A stretch of DNA of 58,258 nt from Lachnospiraceae bacterium (lineage in GTDB: Bacteria > Bacillota_A > Clostridia > Lachnospirales > Lachnospiraceae), in contig JAILOC010000117.1 of the NCBI GenBank assembly GCA_024691045.1, positions 1-58,258 on the forward strand, read 5' to 3'. Shown here one piece after another: positions 1 through 8,017 of this stretch; the stretch's first letter is position 1; each line of letters starts with the position of its first letter. Both the position numbers and the translations under genes were made by a program. The notes under the pieces are model-generated. The model searched no databases, was not told the origin of the DNA, and saw only the letters and a list, made by a program, of their open reading frames with translations.

Positions 1-572
1 ATGAAGCAGGCTATACAGACAAGTTCATAACCCGTGACGATATCAAGAGCGTCATGGGAAAAACCATGGATGTCATCGCCGACATTCTCTTTCCTTTTAC
101 CGAAAAAGGACCGGAGAGGGATAAGCTGCGCTTTGCATGTCAGGAATATGAGGTTGCTTATCTTCGCAAGCACGGCGGACTTTTATATGAAGGGATAACC
201 GATACCTGGCGTAAGCTAAAAGAGATGGGTTATCATAACTACATCGTAAGTAACTGTCAGGCAGGATATATCGAATGTTTCCTCGATCATTACAGGATCC
301 CTTACGGAAAAGATGACGATCTTATCGAAGACATCGAGTGCTACGGAAATAACCTTCTTCAAAAAGATGAGAATATCAAGCTTCTTGCCGAGCGTAACGA
401 ACTTACAGATGCATGCTATGTCGGTGATATACAAAGTGACTATGATGCCACTATGAAAGCAGGATATAAGTTTATCCATGCAAGATACGGATTCGGCACC
501 ATCGATACGAAAGTTCCGTATATAGACAGATTTGCTGATCTGACTGATGTTGTTACGAAGGTTATCGGATAG
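1..572 (+). CDS. HAD-family hydrolase, C-terminal part (5' end outside window)
   Basis: The reading frame is open from base 3, so the gene starts upstream of the window; the first internal ATG is at 54. The visible part has HAD phosphatase features: a motif II-like stretch YIVSNCQAGYIECFLD and a motif IV GDIQSDYDATMKAG with the paired acidic residues that bind Mg2+. The nucleophile motif DxD must lie upstream and cannot be checked. By family this would be a soluble phosphatase of the phosphoglycolate phosphatase/beta-phosphoglucomutase type; the substrate cannot be told. A hairpin terminator follows about 50 bases after the stop. Confidence 0.8.
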   Translation, partial: EAGYTDKFITRDDIKSVMGKTMDVIADILFPFTEKGPERDKLRFACQEYEVAYLRKHGGLLYEGITDTWRKLKEMGYHNYIVSNCQAGYIECFLDHYRIPYGKDDDLIEDIECYGNNLLQKDENIKLLAERNELTDACYVGDIQSDYDATMKAGYKFIHARYGFGTIDTKVPYIDRFADLTDVVTKVIG

Positions 573-623
573 TTTATGCAACTTATATGGACAAGCTTGA
601 TCATTTCGAATATATATAAAATC

Positions 624-653
624 AGGACCGGTACGAAATGTACCGGTCCTTTT
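624..653 (+). terminator. Rho-independent terminator after the HAD gene
   Basis: An 11-bp perfect stem (AGGACCGGTAC / GTACCGGTCCT) with a 5-base loop is followed by four T on the + strand. It sits between convergent genes, so it ends the HAD transcript and may also act on lexA, though the T run on the minus side is interrupted. Confidence 0.8.
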
Positions 654-693
654 ATCATCTGATCAAAATGGATTTGGCAGTTTACGGAGCTGC

Positions 694-1314
694 TTATCTG
701 AATATCCTGATGACTCCGTAGACTTTGCCGAGGATCTGGCAGGAATCCACGATGATGGGATCCATGGTGTCGTTCTCGGGCTGGAGTCTGATGTGGTCGT
801 TCTCTTTGTAGAAGGTCTTGACCGTAGCAGAATCATCGATGAGGGCTACGACCATCTCACCGTTCTCGGCTGTGCTCTGCTGACGGACGATGATGCGGTC
901 TCCGCTGAAAATGCCGGCATTTATCATCGAATCACCCTTTACGTTGAGCATGAAGGTCTGGCCCTTGGAAAGCTCGGAAGCAGGGAGAGGGAAGTACTCG
1001 ATGATATTGTCATCGGCCAGAAGAGGCTGTCCCGCAGCTACGTTGCCGTATACCGGAACACTGGTCATCTCGGTGCGTACCATCTGGAATGAATCGTCGC
1101 AGATCTCGATAGCCCTGGGTTTGGAAGGGTCTCTCTTTATATATCCTTTACGCTCGAGGGCTTCAAGGTGTGAAAATACGGAAGATGTGGATTTAAGAGA
1201 AACCTTCTCACCAATTTCTCTTACGGTGGGAGGATATCCCTTGGCAAGTATGACTTCTTTGAGATATTCAAGGATCTGTTCCTGCTTGGGGGTAAGCTGA
1301 TTGAAATCTCTCAT
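694..1314 (-). CDS. lexA: LexA, SOS transcriptional repressor
   Basis: LexA represses DNA-damage genes and cleaves itself when RecA is activated. The N-terminal winged helix-turn-helix is visible (PTVREIGEKV...STSSVFSHLEALERKGYI). The C-terminal S24 peptidase domain has the Ala-Gly cleavage site in NVAAGQPL, the catalytic Ser in GDSMINAG and the Lys in ATVKTF. I chose the ATG at 1314, which has AGGAG upstream and gives 206 aa, the usual length. The frame stays open to 1428, but the extra residues cover the promoter and operators. It is autoregulated, judging from the LexA-like boxes just upstream. Confidence 0.96.
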   Translation of the reverse strand: MRDFNQLTPKQEQILEYLKEVILAKGYPPTVREIGEKVSLKSTSSVFSHLEALERKGYIKRDPSKPRAIEICDDSFQMVRTEMTSVPVYGNVAAGQPLLADDNIIEYFPLPASELSKGQTFMLNVKGDSMINAGIFSGDRIIVRQQSTAENGEMVVALIDDSATVKTFYKENDHIRLQPENDTMDPIIVDSCQILGKVYGVIRIFR

Positions 1315-1326
1315 AAATACTCCTTT

Positions 1327-1373
1327 CAAACATCTGTTTGCTTTTAATATAGCACATTTGTTCGAAGATGCAA
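1327..1373 (-). promoter_or_regulatory. lexA promoter with two LexA-like boxes
   Basis: On the minus strand, -35 TTGCAT (1368-1373) and -10 TATATT (1346-1351) are 16 bases apart. One LexA-like box fills the spacer (1351-1364, CGAACAAATGTGCT on the minus strand, one good half-site). A second, palindromic one lies between the -10 and the RBS (1327-1340, CAAACAGATGTTTG). Both resemble the Gram-positive consensus CGAAC-N4-GTTCG imperfectly, as expected for moderate autorepression. Confidence 0.65.
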
Positions 1374-1395
1374 ACATATTTTCGGTATATCGTAT

Positions 1396-1428
1396 AAAAA
1401 ATGACCCGGCTGATAAGAGCCGGGTCAT
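1396..1428 (-). terminator. Terminator of the DUF3048 gene
   Basis: A perfect 10-bp stem (ATGACCCGGC / GCCGGGTCAT) with an 8-base loop is followed on the minus strand by six T. It separates the DUF3048 transcript from the lexA promoter directly downstream. Confidence 0.85.
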
Positions 1429-1449
1429 TAGAATATATTATGAATCTAC

Positions 1450-2451
1450 TCAGCAGAATGCTACGAGCCCCCAGGAATCCATGGGTACGATTCCGACATA
1501 GGTCTTGCCGGGGTTAACGGTAAGAACGGAGCCGTCAGCATTGAAGAATACTGTATGTCCGAGAACATCCTTGAACCAGGTGATTGCAACTGCCTTGCCG
1601 TTAGTGATGTAGTAACCAACGCCCTGGCCGATGACACCGTAGATCATGTATCCGTGGTTATCGTATTCCATCATGGAAGCGCACTGGATGATGACGTTGG
1701 TGAACGTAACCTGCTGGAAGTCCTCAGCATCCTTAACGAAGGTTCCGCACTCGTTGAGATCATAAGTACCGGTAGCAGTGTTGTAGTAGAGCATGGTTGA
1801 GTTATGAGGGAAAGGAAGTGAAACAACTCCTGCGGGTGCTCCGCCTTCAAGTGTGTTAGTTCCGAAGTTGAATCTGGGAAGAGTCATATTGGGATCGGTA
1901 TAGTAAGGAGAATATCCTGCCCTTGCGATCCTTCTTCCGATCTCTCCCTGAAGAGCGTACTCGGTGTACCAGCTGGGCTTTCCGTTGGGGATCCTGCTGA
2001 ATCCGCCGGAAAGATGAGGAAGTCCGTACATTGCAATGAAAGGATTAATGTAAACGGGACCGCCGTCATGAACAAGGATTGCATCATACTCATTGGCAAG
2101 GATGATGTTGGTGGGACGTGTGGAACGGATATTTCCGACACGTGCGACATTTGCATAATCCTTATAAAGAGCCATCATTCTGGTAACTCTGTTATTTGCG
2201 GTGGAGTTACACATTTCATAGACGATGTCTGCCTCTGCAAGTCCGTAGTGAGGAGATGCGATCTTGTCGTTATCGATCATAACGGCAACAGGTCTCTGAA
2301 GCTCGGGAGCGGCAGTGGGAAGGCAGGTCAGCTCATTGATGCCGGGAACAGCCTGTACATCGGATGCGGGTACAAGTGAGAGAGATGCGATGATCACTGC
2401 AGCTGAGATAACAGAAGTCAGTGCTTTGAAAATCTTTTTACCGAAAACCAT
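1450..2451 (-). CDS. Secreted DUF3048 (YerB-like) protein
   Basis: A DUF3048 protein, recognised from the run of conserved blocks RPVAVMIDND, SPHYGLAEADIVYE, ARVGNIRSTRPTNI and a C-terminal part around GVGYYITNGKAVAITW. In other Firmicutes this family (B. subtilis YerB) is an exported lipoprotein of unknown function. Here residues 1-35 form a normal signal peptide with a likely Ala-x-Ala cleavage near ASDVQA, and I see no lipobox. The start is the ATG at 2451; the ATG at 2463 is part of the GGAGGG ribosome site itself. It lies between lexA and the LexA-controlled LysM gene, but has its own promoter and terminator. Confidence 0.85.
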   Translation of the reverse strand: MVFGKKIFKALTSVISAAVIIASLSLVPASDVQAVPGINELTCLPTAAPELQRPVAVMIDNDKIASPHYGLAEADIVYEMCNSTANNRVTRMMALYKDYANVARVGNIRSTRPTNIILANEYDAILVHDGGPVYINPFIAMYGLPHLSGGFSRIPNGKPSWYTEYALQGEIGRRIARAGYSPYYTDPNMTLPRFNFGTNTLEGGAPAGVVSLPFPHNSTMLYYNTATGTYDLNECGTFVKDAEDFQQVTFTNVIIQCASMMEYDNHGYMIYGVIGQGVGYYITNGKAVAITWFKDVLGHTVFFNADGSVLTVNPGKTYVGIVPMDSWGLVAFC

Positions 2452-2506
2452 ATTACCCTCCATAGATAGTTTTTAACGGTTTATAGTTTGAAACACATAC
2501 ACCTTG

Positions 2507-2534
2507 ATTATAATTGAAAACCGCGTATTTTCAA
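2507..2534 (-). promoter_or_regulatory. Promoter of the DUF3048 gene with an inverted repeat
   Basis: On the minus strand, TTGAAA (2529-2534) and TATAAT (2507-2512) are 16 bases apart. The arms TTGAAAA and TTTTCAA (2514-2520 and 2528-2534) form a 7-bp inverted repeat across the -35 and spacer, a plausible operator. It does not match the LexA consensus. Confidence 0.6.
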
Positions 2535-2572
2535 ATGAAAAAAGCGGGTTTAAACAAATATTTAAAATTCTG

Positions 2573-2622
2573 TTGACAATCGAATATATGTTCGATATAA
2601 TTCAAACAGAACAAATGTTCTG
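2573..2622 (+). promoter_or_regulatory. Consensus promoter with two LexA operators (SOS control)
   Basis: TTGACA (2573-2578) and TATAAT (2596-2601) are 17 bases apart, an exact match to the housekeeping sigma consensus. The spacer holds CGAATATATGTTCG (2581-2594), one base off CGAAC-N4-GTTCG. Just after the -10 lies the palindrome CAGAACAAATGTTCTG (2607-2622), with a perfect GAAC-N4-GTTC core. This is the layout expected of a strong gene held off tightly by LexA. Confidence 0.85.
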
Positions 2623-2643
2623 AAATACATTCGGAGGAACGAT

Positions 2644-2982
2644 ATGAACACTTATCTCAGAAACAGGAAATGCATGCTCGCAATCGCTGCTGTAATTATC
2701 ATTCTTGTAACCGTAATATCCGGAGCATTCGCGATCAGGTCACATGCCGAGAGCGTAAATACGGAGAGTGAAACCGTTTATTACAGATATACGGCTATGT
2801 ACCGTGTTTGTGCCGGAGATACGCTCTCATCGATTGCAGAGAAGTATATGGATGATGTCCATTACGACTCCGTATCCGATTATGTTAGGGAGCTCCGCCA
2901 GATGAACGGAATGTACAATGATGACAGGTTAAGGAGCGGAGACCTGATAGCCGTTACCTATTATTCGACAGAATATAAGTAA
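2644..2982 (+). CDS. Membrane-anchored LysM protein, YneA-like SOS cell-division inhibitor
   Basis: This 112-aa protein has one membrane segment (about residues 12-31, LAIAAVIIILVTVISGAFAI) and a C-terminal LysM domain (about 50-105, starting YRVCAGDTLSSIAEKY). That architecture, the length, the position near lexA and the two LexA boxes match B. subtilis YneA (105 aa), which delays division during the SOS response. LysM should place it at the cell wall. A GGAGG site precedes the ATG at 2644. The sequence beyond the LysM core is not obviously YneA, so the function rests on architecture and context. It could instead be another SOS-induced wall protein. Confidence 0.75.
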   Translation: MNTYLRNRKCMLAIAAVIIILVTVISGAFAIRSHAESVNTESETVYYRYTAMYRVCAGDTLSSIAEKYMDDVHYDSVSDYVRELRQMNGMYNDDRLRSGDLIAVTYYSTEYK

Positions 2983-3016
2983 GTGGCAGAGGCTTATTTG
3001 AAAGCTGCACCTATCA

Positions 3017-4126
3017 TCATTCCTCCGTATCGCGATTTTTGTCCTTATCCTGTTTTTTCTTCCCGGGAACCTTCTCCCTGAGAGTTACGACATTTGCAGC
3101 CTGTTTTCTGCTGTCATCGAACTGTGAAGCATAGTGCTTTCTCGTCGTATTTACATCCTTATGTCCGAGAACATCGGCAACCAGATATATATCACCGGTC
3201 TCTCTGTAGAGGGCGGTTCCGTATGTACTCCTCAATTTATGGGGGGTTATTTTTTTGAGAGAAGTTACTCTGGAAGAGTATTTCTTAACTAGCTTTTCAA
3301 CGGCACGAACGCTGATCCTCTTATTCTGAAGTGAGAGGAAAAGCGCATATTCGGATCCCTTTTCGGGATTGATCTTTTCCCTTTCTTCGAGGTAATCGAT
3401 AAGTGCATCCTGAACTTCATCTCCGAAATAGACAACCGATTCGTTGCCTCCTTTTCGGGTGACCTTAACTCCGCCGTTCTTAAAATCTATATCCCTTATA
3501 TCTATTCCGACGCATTCGGATACTCTGATGCCTGTTCCGAGCAGAAGAGTAAGAATAGCAACATCCCTGGTCTTCGTCCTGTTATGGTATTCGAGTTCTT
3601 TGTCGGTAAGGCCTTCGCCGGATTCGACCATATCGAGGAGCTTTGCAACTTCATCCGCGTCGAGTCTTATGATGTTCTTTTCATGGATCTTGGGAGGAAC
3701 AACGAGCTCAGCGGTATTACGGGATACCTTCTCTGTCTCAAAATAGTATTTATACATTGAACGAAGTGCCGAGAGCTTGCGGGCTTTACCGCGTTCACCG
3801 TTTATGACGGTACGGCCGTCTTTTTCGTAAAGGGATATATTCTCAAGGTATTCCTCGATATCACTTCTCTGAATGCTCTCAAGAATGGAAATGCTGAATT
3901 CACGAAGTTCATTATTCTTCAGGGAGGGATTGTTTTCCTTAAGGAATTCGAAGAACATCCTTATGTCATAGGCATAAGCAAGGCGCGTCCTGGCAGAGGT
4001 ATTCGATTCGATTGCTCTGAAAAAGTCCCTGATCCAGGGCGGAAGCTCATCAAGAACAAGCCGCATTTTGCGGATATTGTCCCTTATCTGGGTATCATGA
4101 TAATTTTCATCAGAAAGAACTGCCAT
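3017..4126 (-). CDS. Tyrosine recombinase (XerC/XerD-like integrase family)
   Basis: An N-terminal SAM-like core-binding domain (about residues 30-150, including SNTSARTRLAYAYDIRMF) precedes a catalytic domain with the family residues: Arg in GTGIRVSECVG, a central Lys in the KRIS region, HKLR (the HxxR pair), LGHKDVNTTRKHY with the His and the nucleophile Tyr. It is 369 aa from the ATG at 4126, which has GGAGTG upstream; the frame stays open to 4192. XerC/D are near 300 aa, so this is long, mostly from an N-terminal lead and a charged C-terminal tail. No excisionase, phage genes or att-like repeats are nearby, so a Xer-type housekeeping role is more likely than a mobile-element integrase, but not proven. 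Confidence 0.85.
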   Translation of the reverse strand: MAVLSDENYHDTQIRDNIRKMRLVLDELPPWIRDFFRAIESNTSARTRLAYAYDIRMFFEFLKENNPSLKNNELREFSISILESIQRSDIEEYLENISLYEKDGRTVINGERGKARKLSALRSMYKYYFETEKVSRNTAELVVPPKIHEKNIIRLDADEVAKLLDMVESGEGLTDKELEYHNRTKTRDVAILTLLLGTGIRVSECVGIDIRDIDFKNGGVKVTRKGGNESVVYFGDEVQDALIDYLEEREKINPEKGSEYALFLSLQNKRISVRAVEKLVKKYSSRVTSLKKITPHKLRSTYGTALYRETGDIYLVADVLGHKDVNTTRKHYASQFDDSRKQAANVVTLREKVPGKKKQDKDKNRDTEE

Positions 4127-4253
4127 TTTCACTCCGTACAGGTTAATAATTGGATATGAAGTGATTTGCTCCGTACATGTATATATTATCATAAAACCTT
4201 GAGAAAATGCGTAAAACAGCGGTTTTATTGATGTATTTTTATTCGAATAATGA

Positions 4254-4259
4254 TATAAT
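4254..4259 (+). promoter_or_regulatory. Probable -10 box upstream of the AI-2E transporter gene
   Basis: A TATAAT lies 30 bases before the ATG at 4289 in an AT-rich gap. I see no convincing -35 (TTGATG at 4228-4233 is 20 bases away). The rest of the 4127-4288 gap holds the leader of the divergent recombinase gene and nothing else I can name. Confidence 0.4.
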
Positions 4260-4288
4260 ATACACGTTTGTCAGGAGAGGGAAATCCT

Positions 4289-5686
4289 ATGGAAGATAAC
4301 AAGGAAAAAGACATATTTACGACAAATGCGGAAGGCCGAATCAGGAACCAGAAGATAAATCCCCGATTGAACAATACATATTATAAATGGGGGCTTACGA
4401 TCTTCCTGACCTTTCTTGCCTGCATGCTCTGTTTTTATTTTGTATTCAAAAACGCAGAGCTCCGTGCAAGCATTCACAAGATCAACAAGATACTTTCACC
4501 CGTATATGTCGGATTTATCATCGCTTATCTGTTCAGCCCGCTTCTGAACATGCTGGAAAACAAGGTGATGTATCCTATCTATAAGAAGATCAGATTCATC
4601 AAAGAAGAGAATAAGATGCCTCTTGCAAGGGGGACTTCGATCATCGTGATCATTATCTTCTCTATCATTTTAGTCTATGCCATCGTTCAGATAATGCTCA
4701 GGCAGGTTATCCCTTCGATCATAAGCATTGTTTCCAATATCAATATCTATCTGGACAACCTGACCAGATGGGCCAATAAGCTTCTTGAAGACAATCCGGA
4801 TCTGAATTCGTTCATTATGAAGGACCTTAACAGATTCTCGGATGATATTACCGTTTGGGTCAACGAAAAGTTCAAGACCGTAACAGCAAACGTTGTTACT
4901 TCGCTTTCCCAGGGATTCCTTCAGTTCCTGTTAAAGCTCTGGAACTTCATCATCGGATTCATTATCTCGATATATGTTCTCTGGAGTAAGGAAAGACATG
5001 TAGCCAGAAGCAAGAAGATCGTCTATGCGGTATTCTCAAGAGAGATCGCAAACGCTATCGTTGAAGCATTCAGATTCACCCACAGAACATTCATCGGTTT
5101 CTTCTTCGGCAAGATCATTGATTCTTTAATAATCGGACTTATCTGCTTCATCGGATGTACCATTATGCAGATTCCGTATGCGATCCTTATCAGTATCATC
5201 GTGGGTGTTACCAATATCATTCCATTCTTCGGACCGTACTTCGGTGCGATCCCTTCGACGATACTTATTTTCGCATTCGATCCGCTTCATCCCGGCAAGG
5301 CGCTTGCATTTGTTGTATTTGTCGTAATTCTGCAGCAGTTTGACGGAAACTTCCTCGGACCCAGGATCCTCTCCACGTCAACCGGACTTTCGGGCTTCTG
5401 GGTAATATTCTCGATCACCTTGTTCGGAGGTCTGTTCGGAGTATTCGGAATGGTAATAGGAGTGCCCGTTTTTGCCGTAATGTATGCCGGCTTCAGACAA
5501 TTTAACAGAACCCGTCTCAAGAAGAAGGGATATCCCTATAAGACTAATGAGTATTTAACTGTCGGTACGATAAATGAGGATGGAAGCGTAAATCCGATCC
5601 CGCCCATCGAAAAGCGTCCCCAGAAGGTAGGCTTTATCGCATCAGCAATAAAGAGATCAAGGAATAAACAGGAAAAGAAAAAATAA
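4289..5686 (+). CDS. AI-2E family transporter (membrane permease)
   Basis: A 465-aa integral membrane protein with about eight membrane segments and the typical AI-2E (PF01594) layout: two N-terminal helices (YVGFIIAYLFSPLLN), a central amphipathic region after IIVIIIFSIILVY, then the conserved block IIVGVTNIIPFFGPYFGAIPS followed by GNFLGPRI. Family members include the TqsA autoinducer exporter and Na+/Li+ antiporters, so the substrate is open. The frame begins at a TTG (4268), but AGGAGAGGG lies inside that extension and points to the ATG at 4289. It is first in a + strand run ending at the terminator near 9680, and dtd follows after 5 bases. Confidence 0.9.
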   Translation: MEDNKEKDIFTTNAEGRIRNQKINPRLNNTYYKWGLTIFLTFLACMLCFYFVFKNAELRASIHKINKILSPVYVGFIIAYLFSPLLNMLENKVMYPIYKKIRFIKEENKMPLARGTSIIVIIIFSIILVYAIVQIMLRQVIPSIISIVSNINIYLDNLTRWANKLLEDNPDLNSFIMKDLNRFSDDITVWVNEKFKTVTANVVTSLSQGFLQFLLKLWNFIIGFIISIYVLWSKERHVARSKKIVYAVFSREIANAIVEAFRFTHRTFIGFFFGKIIDSLIIGLICFIGCTIMQIPYAILISIIVGVTNIIPFFGPYFGAIPSTILIFAFDPLHPGKALAFVVFVVILQQFDGNFLGPRILSTSTGLSGFWVIFSITLFGGLFGVFGMVIGVPVFAVMYAGFRQFNRTRLKKKGYPYKTNEYLTVGTINEDGSVNPIPPIEKRPQKVGFIASAIKRSRNKQEKKK

Positions 5687-5691
5687 CTGAA

Positions 5692-6183
5692 ATGAAATTC
5701 GTAATTCAGAGAGTCCTGAATGCAGAAACTACCATCATAGAAACGGATGAAGCCGGTGCTGCAAGAGAATATGTATCCGGCAAGATCGGCAAGGGATATA
5801 TGGTTCTCTGCGGCATCATGGATTCAGACACTGTAGAGATTGCCGATAAGATGGTTTCAAAGCTTATCGGACTGCGTATATTCGAAGATGAAAACGGCAA
5901 GACCAATCTGGATCTGAAGACTGTCGGAGGGGAACTGATGATAGTTTCCCAGTTCACGCTCTGTGCCGATACTTCACACGGAAACAGGCCTGCATTCATT
6001 GCGGCAGCCCGTCCCGAGAAAGCCATCCCCATATACGAACATATAATAGAAGAGTGCCGAAGAGCCGGTTTTAATGTTCAGACTGGAGTATTCGGTGCGG
6101 ATATGAGAGTTGAACTGACCAATGACGGTCCCTTTACCATCATCCTTGATTCGGATGATCTTATAAAGCAGTCGAAACATTGA
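5692..6183 (+). CDS. dtd: D-aminoacyl-tRNA deacylase
   Basis: Dtd removes D-amino acids (and glycine from tRNA-Ala) wrongly attached to tRNA, in the cytoplasm. The two active-site motifs are present: SQFTLCAD near residue 83 and the Gly-cisPro motif in NDGPFTIIL near the C-terminus. The protein has 163 aa, slightly longer than the usual 145-150 because of an insert after residue 20 (DEAGAAREYVSG). It starts 5 bases after the transporter stop with no clear ribosome site, which suggests translational coupling. Confidence 0.95.
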   Translation: MKFVIQRVLNAETTIIETDEAGAAREYVSGKIGKGYMVLCGIMDSDTVEIADKMVSKLIGLRIFEDENGKTNLDLKTVGGELMIVSQFTLCADTSHGNRPAFIAAARPEKAIPIYEHIIEECRRAGFNVQTGVFGADMRVELTNDGPFTIILDSDDLIKQSKH

Positions 6184-6212
6184 TATCATATCCATGTTAA
6201 ATAATTAACAAG

Positions 6213-6761
6213 ATGAGTGTAAGACAGTACGAAAATATAGTTTTGATCGGTATGCCCGGTGTCGGTAAATCAACTGCCGGAGTCATTGCAGCCAAGCAGC
6301 TCGGTCTGCGATTTGAGGATTCGGACATCCTGATCCAGCACAGAGAGAAAAAGCTTCTCAGCCGGATCATTGAAGAAAATGGCATAGACGGCTTTCTGAG
6401 CATCGAAAATGACGTTCTGAAGGGTATAAACGATAAGGGACTGCTCATAGCAACCGGCGGCAGCGCTGTTTACAGCTCAGAGGCTATGGAAAAACTACGT
6501 AAAAACTGTCTTATAATATACCTGCATCTGGATCTTAAGGATCTGTCATTGCGTTTATCCGACCTTAAGCATCGCGGCGTTGTATTAAGAAACGGTCAGA
6601 CACTTAATGATATTTACGATGAAAGAGTTCCGCTTTACAGAAAGTATGCAGACATTGAAATAAATGAAACGGGACTTGATATCGAAGAAACAGTTGCTCT
6701 GATATGCGAAAGGGTATCCATATATAACTATTCGCAAAATACGGATTTAACGAATAGTTAG
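6213..6761 (+). CDS. Shikimate-kinase-like P-loop kinase with altered substrate site
   Basis: The fold is that of shikimate kinase: P-loop GMPGVGKS (residues 13-20), the Asp of EDSD after strand 2, a LID-like KHRGVVL, and ERVPLYRKYAD near the end. However, the substrate-binding Arg that follows the second helix in AroK (FRxxE) is replaced in GFLSIE, and the third Gly of the GGG motif is Ser (ATGGSAVYS). It may phosphorylate something other than shikimate, or have shifted specificity. There is no good Shine-Dalgarno before the ATG at 6213, and the strand beginning ENIVLIG excludes later starts. No other aromatic-pathway genes are nearby. Automated annotation would call it aroK. Confidence 0.7.
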   Translation: MSVRQYENIVLIGMPGVGKSTAGVIAAKQLGLRFEDSDILIQHREKKLLSRIIEENGIDGFLSIENDVLKGINDKGLLIATGGSAVYSSEAMEKLRKNCLIIYLHLDLKDLSLRLSDLKHRGVVLRNGQTLNDIYDERVPLYRKYADIEINETGLDIEETVALICERVSIYNYSQNTDLTNS

Positions 6762-6840
6762 TGCGGTAAATCAAGGGGTTATAAGCATTTTGATATATCA
6801 ACGGCTACCCTGAAAAATATTTAACTGAGGTGTATATAAA

Positions 6841-8010
6841 ATGAAATTCGCAGACAGACTTGATAAATTTGGTGCGGAAATATTTGCCGCATTGAATGAA
6901 AAAAAGATCGCATGTGAAGCAAAGGGACAAAAGATCTATAACTTCTCGGTAGGAACTCCCGATTTTCCCGTTCCGGATCATATTAAGAATGCTCTTATAG
7001 AAGCTGCTAAAGATCCCGTAAACTGGAAGTATTCACTCAGGGATATGCCCGAAATGCTTCAGGCTGTATGTGATTATTTTGTCAAAAGATACGACGTATC
7101 AGGCATCACCCCGGATATGGTCATGAGCTGTTACGGAACTCAGGAAGGCTGCGGTCATCTTTGCCTGGCTCTTCTCAATAAAGGTGACACTGTCCTGCTT
7201 CCCGATCCCTGTTATCCCGTATTTCAGGCCGGAACTTTCCTGGCAGAAGCTGATCCATACTACTACCCTCTTATTGCCGAAAATAACTTCCTTCCGGACG
7301 TTAAATCTATTCCGGCGGATGTGGCAAAGAAGGCCAAGGTAATGATCGTATCTCTGCCGGCAAATCCTGTCGGAAGCGTTGCCAAAGAAGGAATCTATGA
7401 TGAGATAATCGAATGGGCTAAGGCAAACGATGTCATCATCGTCCACGATAACGCATACAGTGACATCATTTATGACGGAAATATCGGACAGAGCTTCCTT
7501 AAATATGACGGAGCTTTGGATGTGGGTGTCGAATTCTTCTCACTTTCTAAGTCATTCGATGTAACAGGTGCAAGAATAAGCTTTCTTGTGGGAAGAAAAG
7601 ACATTGTTGCTGCAGTTAAGAAGCTCAGGAGCCAGATCGATTTCGGTATGTTCATACCCATCCAGAAGGCTGCAATTGCGGCTCTTACCGGGCCTATGGA
7701 TTCTGTTAAGGAACAGAATAAAGAATATCAGAGAAGACGCGACGCTCTTTGCGGAGGAGCCAGAAAGATCGGCTGGAACATTCCCGATGCAAAGGGATCC
7801 ATGTTCGTATGGGCACCTGTTCCCGAAGGACACGGAAATTCCATGGAATTCTGCATGGAACTTCTTGAAAAGACAGGCGTTCTCTGCACACCCGGTTCAT
7901 CATTCGGTCCTTCCGGCGAAGGCTATGTGAGAATGGCTCTGGTCGCAACTGTTCCTGTCATAGAAGAAGCTCTTAATGCAATAAAAGAAAGCGGAATCAT
8001 AAACGGGTAA
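6841..8010 (+). CDS. PLP-dependent aminotransferase, class I/II
   Basis: A 389-aa fold-type I aminotransferase. SVGTPDFPVP near residue 37 is the N-terminal substrate loop; DPCYPVF, SLPANPVGS and HDNAYSDI (PLP-pyridine Asp and Tyr) lead to SLSKSFDVTGAR with the Schiff-base Lys. GYVRMALV carries the Arg that binds the substrate carboxylate. Overall it resembles AspC/DapL-type enzymes, but I cannot assign an amino donor. GAGGTG lies before the ATG at 6841. It follows the kinase after 79 bases and precedes the spermidine-synthase-like gene by 7, so co-transcription is likely. Confidence 0.88.
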   Translation: MKFADRLDKFGAEIFAALNEKKIACEAKGQKIYNFSVGTPDFPVPDHIKNALIEAAKDPVNWKYSLRDMPEMLQAVCDYFVKRYDVSGITPDMVMSCYGTQEGCGHLCLALLNKGDTVLLPDPCYPVFQAGTFLAEADPYYYPLIAENNFLPDVKSIPADVAKKAKVMIVSLPANPVGSVAKEGIYDEIIEWAKANDVIIVHDNAYSDIIYDGNIGQSFLKYDGALDVGVEFFSLSKSFDVTGARISFLVGRKDIVAAVKKLRSQIDFGMFIPIQKAAIAALTGPMDSVKEQNKEYQRRRDALCGGARKIGWNIPDAKGSMFVWAPVPEGHGNSMEFCMELLEKTGVLCTPGSSFGPSGEGYVRMALVATVPVIEEALNAIKESGIING

Positions 8011-8017
8011 TACTTAA

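Noticed and set aside
793..1300. Open frames opposite lexA
   Set aside because: They are shadows of the lexA codons, with no ribosome sites or family resemblance. The same applies to the other antisense frames in the window.
1315..1428. 38-residue N-terminal extension of lexA
   Set aside because: The region contains the promoter, operators and RBS; the ATG at 1314 with AGGAG gives the normal length.
3017..4192. Mobile island around the tyrosine recombinase
   Set aside because: No phage, conjugation or att-like repeats; neighbours are ordinary chromosomal genes in the same style.
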